DNA of 7,901 nt from an uncultured Sulfurovum sp. (lineage in GTDB: Bacteria > Campylobacterota > Campylobacteria > Campylobacterales > Sulfurovaceae): assembly GCA_947311605.1 (NCBI GenBank), contig CAMZLC010000110.1, positions 1 to 7,901 on the forward strand. The letters run 5' to 3'. The notes under the pieces are model-generated. The model searched no databases and was not told where the DNA came from. It saw only the letters and a list, made by a program, of their open reading frames with translations. Shown piece after piece: positions 1 through 5,154 of the stretch. The translations under genes were made by a program, and so were the position numbers. How positions within the stretch are numbered: position 1 is the stretch's first letter; every line of letters begins with the position of its first letter.

Positions 1-44
1 AATAATGAAAACAACACGACAAACTTTAGTAGCGATTTATTCAT
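1..44 (-). CDS. N-terminus of a probable exported protein (partial, runs off left edge)
   Basis: Only the first 14 codons are visible, on the minus strand, reading MNKSLLKFVVLFSL. Short positive start (Asn-Lys-Ser, then Lys7) followed by a hydrophobic run is the shape of a Sec signal peptide or an N-terminal membrane anchor. The start is well supported: AGGAGG lies at 54-49, four bases before the ATG, and a TATAAT box lies further upstream. The mature part is outside the window, so the product cannot be named. Confidence is high that a gene starts here and moderate that it is exported. Confidence 0.7.
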   Translation of the reverse strand, partial: MNKSLLKFVVLFSL

Positions 45-65
45 TCTTCCTCCTAAGGAATGCAC

Positions 66-71
66 ATTATA
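66..71 (-). promoter_or_regulatory. -10 box of the promoter for the exported-protein gene
   Basis: The minus strand reads TATAAT at 71-66, a perfect sigma-70 -10 hexamer, 22 bases before the ATG at 44. No TTGACA-like -35 is present at the expected distance, but the upstream DNA is very AT-rich. That fits the weak or absent -35 typical of Campylobacterota sigma-70 promoters (established knowledge). The predicted transcription start near 59 leaves a short leader containing the AGGAGG site. Confidence 0.5.
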
Positions 72-120
72 TATTTTTATATAAAGATTCTATTTATTAT
101 TGATCCATCTAAATACTAGT

Positions 121-198
121 TCACTTTTTCAACAAATGCTGGTTTATTACCGCTAAATTAGCATCAGGGAAGTCATAATTTTTTAACTCCTCCCTTGG
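121..198 (-). pseudogene. C-terminal remnant of an unidentified minus-strand gene
   Basis: Reading the minus strand leftwards, one frame encodes a plausible protein tail, PREELKN then YDFPDANLAVINQHLLKK, ending in TGA at 123-121. It has mixed charged and hydrophobic residues and normal-looking codons, unlike the other frames here. The frame stays formally open to the right, but from about 200 the DNA is clearly uvrC coding on the other strand, so the upstream part of this gene is missing. I do not recognise the family. It may be a chance open frame of about 26 codons. Its meeting point with the truncated uvrC makes a rearrangement scar the better reading. Confidence 0.35.
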
Positions 199-741
199 GA
201 GAAGTCCTCCTATCGCAGATACGCACTCACCGCCAAAGACGAAGTAGGTCAGATGACCGAGATGTTGCAAAGACGAATCACACACTTTGACACTTCGCCT
301 CCTCCGGATCTCTGGGTACTCGATGGAGGACAGGTCAACTTGACACTTGCCCTGACATTGCTAGAGAGTGTAGGCGTCAACCTCCCGGTCGTTGCCATCG
401 CCAAGGAAAAACTGGACAGCAAAGCGCATCGTGCAAAAGGTGCTGCCAAAGATCTGCTCTATACTGCCCAGGGGATATTTTCCCTCAAGCCATCCGACAA
501 AAGGCTACAGTGGTTTCAGAGACTCAGAGATGAGTCCCATCGCTTCGCTATCACCTACCATCAACAGAAAAAACGCAGGGAAGATACACAGTTGTCGCTG
601 CTACAGAAAAAAGGTATTGGCAGAGCAACCATTAAAAAACTGATCCATTACTTTGGTACATTTGACAAGATTGCTGCAGCCAGCAACGAAGAGATCACCG
701 CAGCCACTAGCCAAAGCGTTGCCAGAATTTTGTCAAAATAA
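199..741 (+). pseudogene. uvrC: 5'-truncated uvrC (excinuclease ABC subunit C, C-terminal part)
   Basis: UvrC makes the two incisions around a lesion in nucleotide excision repair, together with UvrA and UvrB. About 180 residues are present, against roughly 600 in the family. The part runs from KSSYRRYALTAKDE through the RNase H-like endonuclease domain (LWVLDGGQ with the catalytic-type Asp, then AIAKEKLD and HRAKGAAKD, then RDESHRFA with the conserved His) to a C-terminal helix-hairpin-helix DNA-binding region (KKGIGRATIKKL). The GIY-YIG nuclease domain, the UvrB-binding region and the first part of the RNase H fold with its first catalytic Asp are absent. The same frame has stops at 82-84, 154-156 and 184-186, and no frame upstream resembles UvrC. 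The ATG at 253 is internal to the domain and lacks a convincing ribosome site. It is a gene remnant, or the window spans a misassembly. The identity as UvrC is secure. Confidence 0.88.
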
Positions 742-784
742 GCTGAAAAATTCTACTTAATATTAAAAAATGCGAGAATTCAAA

Positions 785-809
785 AGAAATCCTCTTTCTG
801 TTTTTATTT
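785..809 (+). terminator. Weak candidate intrinsic terminator after the uvrC remnant
   Basis: AGAAA (785-789) and TTTCT (795-799) form a 5 bp stem with a 5 base loop. It is followed by G and a T-rich tract, TTTTTATTT (801-809). The stem is short and AT-rich, so efficiency would be poor. The position, between the uvrC stop and the next operon, is suitable. Confidence 0.3.
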
Positions 810-863
810 ACCCTTATTATGGCAGTACTTTAAGGGGTTTTTGCGTAAACTATGCATATTTGT

Positions 864-879
864 TGTGAAATATGTCACG
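864..879 (+). promoter_or_regulatory. CRP-like inverted repeat in the leader of the phosphorelay operon
   Basis: TGTGA-AATATG-TCACG matches the classical Crp/Fnr-family operator layout TGTGA-N6-TCACA at nine of ten half-site positions. It lies 20 bases before the ATG at 900 and just before the ribosome site. If a regulator binds here it would sit at or downstream of the promoter and probably repress. The site is short enough to arise by chance, and which regulator would use it in this organism is unknown. Confidence 0.25.
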
Positions 880-885
880 ATACAG

Positions 886-892
886 AAGGAGG
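886..892 (+). promoter_or_regulatory. Ribosome binding site that decides the start of the Hpt gene
   Basis: AAGGAGG at 886-892 sits seven bases before the ATG at 900. The in-frame ATG at 852 has no comparable site and would add 16 residues of Cys-rich sequence (MHICCEICHDTEGGCS) that does not look like the rest of the protein. The start at 900 is therefore preferred. Confidence 0.85.
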
Positions 893-899
893 TTGTAGT

Positions 900-2360
900 A
901 TGTTTTTTATTGTCAATCATGAGAATAGCATCATTGCCGCAGATGCTGATTTTTTAGAAGGGATTGGTGCCGATAATATTTATGAGGCTGCCCTGCTTAT
1001 CAAAAAGGGTGAAGTCGTACTCGATGAATTAGAGCAATCTATCTCTTATCTTCAGAAGGATAATGCCTTTTCCAAAACTGAGTTGTCAACATTTTTAGGC
1101 GATGCCTATCTTTATGAGATTAACGAAGAGGACGACCTGGCAATAGAGGATTCTCAGGATGATGCGCTTTTGGGTCTTGGTCTTCCACAAGAACACCCCC
1201 TGGAAGAGCCCATAGAAGAAGAGCATCTTGACACAGATGAAGAGAAGGTGAGTTTTGAAGCTGAGAGCAGAGATGAAGAGGTGTTTGACCTTGCAGATGC
1301 GGAAGAAAATCCCCCTCCAGAAGAGGACTTTCTTGAGATGCTGTCTCCAGACATCCCTGATCTAAAACTTTCCGTAGAAAGCGAAGAGATACTCAGCCCA
1401 GAAGAAGAGAGCGATATGGTTCCTGATGAGATCATTGGACTCATCGAAACCGACAATGAAATCGCAGAGGCGGTCGAGAAACCTGCACTACTGGAAGAGG
1501 CGCAAGACCTTGACCTCATGATTAGCGACGAAGCCGCTGTTACTTCTTATGAGCCTGATACAGCAGAGGTCGAAGGATCCGTTACTGAGGAGGCGAAGGA
1601 TCGCACAGGCATCTTCAGCGAAGCAACAGAGCCAGTCACAGAGAAAAACCATACAAACTTTCAAGAAATTGCCAAACTCATTGGTGTCTCAGAAGAGGAA
1701 TACCTACACTTTTTAGATGACTTCAGAAAAGAATCTTTACGGCTTGAGCCAAACCTTAGGAGCAATGACCTCAGAGAGAGTCGAGAAGCTTTATCTATTC
1801 TCACAGAAGCTTCGCTGCTACTCCACCTTCCACAGATGACTGAAAAACTCAACATACTGTCCAATGCGACTTCCGATGAGAAGTCTTCTATTGTCGGCGA
1901 ATATTTAGAAATGGTCACAAAAATCACCCATACAAAAGCGTATGAAGCACCCACATTGGATCTTACTGATGATAGGAGATCTCTAGGCACAAGCAATGAT
2001 TTTGAAGAGAAAATCTCTTTGGATCAAATACAGGCTATCCCCTTCGACTTCAGTATCAATGAGGCCGCAGATGAGCTTACACTCCCTGCATCACTAGTCA
2101 GCGAATTTGTGGTCGACTTCATCAGTCAGGCAAAAGAGAACCTACCTATACTCCATAAGGCCTATGAAGAAAAAGATTTGGACACGATACATACCACTGC
2201 CCATATGCTCAAAGGTGCCTCCAGTAATCTGCGTATCATCCCCATGGCAGAGACACTCTATGAGCTGCAATTTAACGAAGACTTCGCACGGGTACCCGAA
2301 CTAATTACCATGTTCAGCGGACAACTGAAGGCACTTTCCACCCAAATGGATCAGGCATGA
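900..2360 (+). CDS. Hpt-domain phosphotransfer protein with acidic linker and degenerate second Hpt-like domain
   Basis: Cytoplasmic histidine phosphotransfer protein, 486 residues from the chosen start, presumably relaying phosphate between the receiver of the kinase encoded next and a response regulator. Visible parts in order: an N-terminal module of about 75 residues (MFFIVNHENSIIAAD onwards, function unknown, faintly PAS-like); a disordered acidic stretch, residues about 65-244, with about 64 Asp/Glu against 6 Lys/Arg; a helical region, about 254-343, that resembles an Hpt bundle without its histidine; and a C-terminal true Hpt domain, about 389-486, with AHMLKGASSNLR and phosphoacceptor H435. 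It is much longer than a simple Hpt protein (about 100-120 residues). It is the first gene of a tight operon, 13 bp before the kinase. The Hpt assignment is secure. The relay partner is inferred from the neighbourhood. Confidence 0.9.
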   Translation: MFFIVNHENSIIAADADFLEGIGADNIYEAALLIKKGEVVLDELEQSISYLQKDNAFSKTELSTFLGDAYLYEINEEDDLAIEDSQDDALLGLGLPQEHPLEEPIEEEHLDTDEEKVSFEAESRDEEVFDLADAEENPPPEEDFLEMLSPDIPDLKLSVESEEILSPEEESDMVPDEIIGLIETDNEIAEAVEKPALLEEAQDLDLMISDEAAVTSYEPDTAEVEGSVTEEAKDRTGIFSEATEPVTEKNHTNFQEIAKLIGVSEEEYLHFLDDFRKESLRLEPNLRSNDLRESREALSILTEASLLLHLPQMTEKLNILSNATSDEKSSIVGEYLEMVTKITHTKAYEAPTLDLTDDRRSLGTSNDFEEKISLDQIQAIPFDFSINEAADELTLPASLVSEFVVDFISQAKENLPILHKAYEEKDLDTIHTTAHMLKGASSNLRIIPMAETLYELQFNEDFARVPELITMFSGQLKALSTQMDQA

Positions 2361-2373
2361 AAAGGGGTGCAGC

Positions 2374-4764
2374 ATGAAAATTAAAAACACTGTAAGGCTT
2401 GGCTCACTGATGCCCGCACTTCTCTCGTTTTTTTTGTCAAGTTATTTCCTCTTTGAAACCTACGTAGATTATGCGCACATAACATCATGGCGGACGCTAT
2501 TGTCAGGTTATGGATTTATTCTGTTTCCTTTGGCCGCGATACTGTGGATCCTAAGTATCATATTTCTTTCGTACAGCCGTCGCTCCTCTCGCATAGTTGA
2601 GAGTAATGCGGGTGGGCTTGAAAAGATTATCACAAGGGCTATCAGAGATACTGAAGAAGGCGACCTCCCTGCTGAGATCTTGAAACTAAAAGATACCATC
2701 GATCTAGGCACTGACAAGGGCATGCATGATGCTTATATCATTCTGGAAGCATTGATTCAAACGGCAAAGACCGACAAGGCTTCTGTCATGGAGGCTAATG
2801 AAGCCAAATCGCTTTTTCTTGCCAATATGTCACATGAGATTAGAACCCCCATGAATGGTATTATCGGCTTTACAGAACTGCTCAAAAATACTAATGTTAA
2901 CGATGAACAGAAGGAATTTGTCTCCATTATTGAAAAAAGCTCTGAAAACCTTCTCAGCATTATTAACAATATTTTAGACCTCTCCAAAATTGAGAGTAAA
3001 AATATTGAGATAGAAAGTAATATATTCAGCACAGACCAACAGCTTGAGGGCACAATCGAGACTTTTTCCACCACTGCTGCAGAGAAGAATATCAATCTTA
3101 GCTACTATTGTGACCCTACTATCGGCCAACAACTCAAAGGTGATTCTGTCAAACTCACAGAGGTATTGACCAACCTGCTTAACAATGCGATCAAGTTTAC
3201 CAATTACGGAGGTGATGTCACACTCCATATTGAAAAAGAATCCAAAATTCGCGGCAAGAGTATCATTCATTTTACAGTGGAGGACACTGGTATCGGTATG
3301 ACAAAGCAACAGCTTTCAAAAATATTCCAGGCCTTTTCACAAGCTGATCTGGATACTACCCGAAAATATGGTGGCACAGGACTTGGACTTACAATCAGCA
3401 AACAATATGTTGAGCTCATGGGCGGGGAACTCAAAGTAACAAGCGAAAAGGGTCGAGGAAGTATCTTTTCCTTCAGTATTCCACTAGAGGAGATCCCCTC
3501 CCCTACTCCTAGCCTTCAGAATAAATTTACAAATTTCACCCTATACACTTATGCGCTCAACAAGCGTGCCTCGCAAGATATCTATTTGAGAAAATATCTT
3601 GAATATTATGGCGCCACATCTTCTTCGTTCCACGCCATAAGTGACCTCAATAATTTGATATCTCTTGACAATAACGATCACTACATGATTCTTCTTGATG
3701 CGGACGACATAGATGATACTATACTGCATGCCCTAGAATCTATTGACAAAAGCAAACTCATAGTTATGGCAAGTATCACCTCCAGGAATGTAGCAACCAA
3801 GCTTTCTCTGCAAAGAGAAAATATACTGTATAAACCGCTGGTTCCGAGTAAACTAGAATATATGATCAAAACACAAACCGACCAAATAGAGAAAGATCTT
3901 CAGGCACATAAAAAGGTAATGTCGACAAAAAGTACATTTAATGGAAATATCCTTGTGGTAGAAGACAATTTGATCAATCAGAAATTGGCAGTAAGTATCT
4001 TGGAGGGTGCTGGTCTCAATGTAGAGGTGGCAAATAACGGTTTAGAGGGCTATGAAAAACGCAAAAATGGTAATTTTGATCTTGTTTTTATGGATATACA
4101 AATGCCAATTATGGACGGCATAGAGGCAACACACAAGATTCTGGAATACGAGAAGGACGAAAAACAGAAACATGTGCCTATCGTCACACTTACTGCCAAT
4201 GCGCTACAGGGGGACAGGGAGAGATTTTTGGCAGAAGGACTAGATGAGTATATATCAAAACCCATTAAAATGACAGAACTACTCTATATTCTGAATAAGT
4301 TTATCCCCGAAAGGCACACCATAGAGCTCACTGAAACAAGCAACAAGAAAGCTACTTCCGACACATCCTCTCAAAATAAAGAAAAGGCAAAAACAGAGAG
4401 TGTTTCCACAGAAAACACCTCCGTGAAACACAAAAAAATACTGATTGCAAAACAGTCAACTTTGAGCAGCAAAATACTCTCCAAAATGATTGATGTCCTA
4501 GGATACGAGTACGATATTGTACCAGACAAAGATACATTTATGCAGCAGATTGGCAAAGAGAATTATCTGGCCGTCTTCACTGATGAAGCTTTTCTAGATC
4601 CAACGGAAAAAGATATCCTTGAGGCGTGGGATACTACATTTGTATTCACTACTGACCTCAGTGACAGCATACTAAAAAAAGGGATTCATTACTATAAAGT
4701 TGACTCTTTGCTGCGCAACAAGGGAATAGAGACCATTATTAAAAAAATAGAGGAGAACAGATGA
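2374..4764 (+). CDS. Membrane hybrid histidine kinase with one canonical and two degenerate receiver domains
   Basis: Inner-membrane sensor kinase, 796 residues. Two transmembrane helices (about 9-31 and 43-66) leave a periplasmic loop of only about 11 residues. A linker of about 70 residues leads to HisKA with FLANMSHEIRTPMNG (phospho-His H154). HATPase_c follows with N box NLLNNAIKF (267-275), G1 DTGIG (304-308), F box IFQAF (317-321) and G2 GGTGLGL (333-339). A receiver-like domain (about 385-500) keeps D442 and K487 but not the acidic pair. The canonical receiver (524-643) has E530/D531, D574, T605 and K629. A Lys/Thr/Ser-rich linker precedes a last receiver-like domain (about 686-793) with D737 and K775 but AKQ in place of the acidic pair. 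No Hpt domain is fused; the preceding gene supplies it. The start has AAAGGGG (2361-2367) six bases upstream. The stimulus is unknown. Confidence 0.93.
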   Translation: MKIKNTVRLGSLMPALLSFFLSSYFLFETYVDYAHITSWRTLLSGYGFILFPLAAILWILSIIFLSYSRRSSRIVESNAGGLEKIITRAIRDTEEGDLPAEILKLKDTIDLGTDKGMHDAYIILEALIQTAKTDKASVMEANEAKSLFLANMSHEIRTPMNGIIGFTELLKNTNVNDEQKEFVSIIEKSSENLLSIINNILDLSKIESKNIEIESNIFSTDQQLEGTIETFSTTAAEKNINLSYYCDPTIGQQLKGDSVKLTEVLTNLLNNAIKFTNYGGDVTLHIEKESKIRGKSIIHFTVEDTGIGMTKQQLSKIFQAFSQADLDTTRKYGGTGLGLTISKQYVELMGGELKVTSEKGRGSIFSFSIPLEEIPSPTPSLQNKFTNFTLYTYALNKRASQDIYLRKYLEYYGATSSSFHAISDLNNLISLDNNDHYMILLDADDIDDTILHALESIDKSKLIVMASITSRNVATKLSLQRENILYKPLVPSKLEYMIKTQTDQIEKDLQAHKKVMSTKSTFNGNILVVEDNLINQKLAVSILEGAGLNVEVANNGLEGYEKRKNGNFDLVFMDIQMPIMDGIEATHKILEYEKDEKQKHVPIVTLTANALQGDRERFLAEGLDEYISKPIKMTELLYILNKFIPERHTIELTETSNKKATSDTSSQNKEKAKTESVSTENTSVKHKKILIAKQSTLSSKILSKMIDVLGYEYDIVPDKDTFMQQIGKENYLAVFTDEAFLDPTEKDILEAWDTTFVFTTDLSDSILKKGIHYYKVDSLLRNKGIETIIKKIEENR

Positions 4765-5132
4765 GTTTTAATGTTTTGATCGTAGATGACGATTTTATTA
4801 ATAGGAAACTGATAAGCACCCTGCTCAAAAAGCATACGGATATCATAGGCAGTATGGTAGAGGCAGAAAACGGATCAGAGGCACTGAGTATCCTAAGGGA
4901 AGAGAACAGTATCAATATGATTTTACTGGATATTATGATGCCTATACTAGATGGCAAGGAGTTCCTGAAAATCTTTAGAGCAGACACAGAGAATAATTCC
5001 ATCCCCGTTATTGTACTCTCCACCGATGACACACAAAGAACTGCAGTGTTTAATTACGGCGCTGATGCCTTCTTGCTGAAGCCTATCAAGGAGGGAGAAC
5101 TCATCCCTGCGATCAAAGAGTGGATTACCTGA
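4761..5132 (+). CDS. Stand-alone CheY-like response regulator (receiver domain only)
   Basis: Single-domain cytoplasmic receiver, 123 residues, with every signature position present: acidic residues D9/D10 (LIVDDD), phosphoacceptor D57 (ILLDIMMP), S87 in VLSTDD at the switch Thr/Ser position, and K107 in LLKP. No DNA-binding, enzymatic or other output domain follows, so it must act by protein contact or as an intermediate in the relay. Its ATG overlaps the kinase stop in an ATGA (4761-4764), with GAGGAG at 4750-4755 as ribosome site, which indicates translational coupling. Likely role: final phosphate acceptor of the Hpt/kinase pair, or a phosphate sink. CheY itself is an alternative but unlikely, since no chemotaxis genes are near. 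Confidence 0.93.
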   Translation: MSFNVLIVDDDFINRKLISTLLKKHTDIIGSMVEAENGSEALSILREENSINMILLDIMMPILDGKEFLKIFRADTENNSIPVIVLSTDDTQRTAVFNYGADAFLLKPIKEGELIPAIKEWIT

Positions 5133-5133
5133 C

Positions 5134-5154
5134 GCGCTACTACTAAAGTAGCGC
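5134..5154. terminator. Hairpin at the convergent ends of the response regulator gene and lon
   Basis: GCGCTACT (5134-5141) and AGTAGCGC (5147-5154) form a perfect 8 bp GC-rich stem with the 5 base loop ACTAA. It begins two bases after the regulator stop and contains the last codons and stop codon of lon. It could form in transcripts from either strand and so serve as a bidirectional terminator or 3' end stabiliser. Neither side has a T tract, so classical intrinsic termination is uncertain. Confidence 0.5.

Noticed and set aside
249..449. Minus-strand open frame of 66 codons opposite uvrC
   Set aside because: It overlaps unmistakable UvrC endonuclease-domain coding on the plus strand and shows no recognisable features.
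253..741. Reading the uvrC remnant as an intact small gene starting at ATG 253
   Set aside because: UvrC similarity continues upstream of 253 to about 200, so the ATG is internal, and no good ribosome site precedes it. The first catalytic Asp of the RNase H fold is missing.
819..845. Possible sigma-54 promoter (TGGCAG followed by TTGC)
   Set aside because: The GG and GC elements are 23 bases apart instead of about 12, so the two halves cannot form a -24/-12 promoter.
852..899. N-terminal extension of the Hpt protein from ATG 852
   Set aside because: It has no ribosome site, an atypical Cys-rich sequence, and a strong AAGGAGG seven bases before the next in-frame ATG at 900.
1154..1519. Ser-rich open frame of 121 codons on the minus strand
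   Set aside because: It is the reverse complement of the Glu/Asp-rich linker of the Hpt protein; GAA/GAG runs read as Ser/Phe/Leu on the other strand. No ribosome site is visible.
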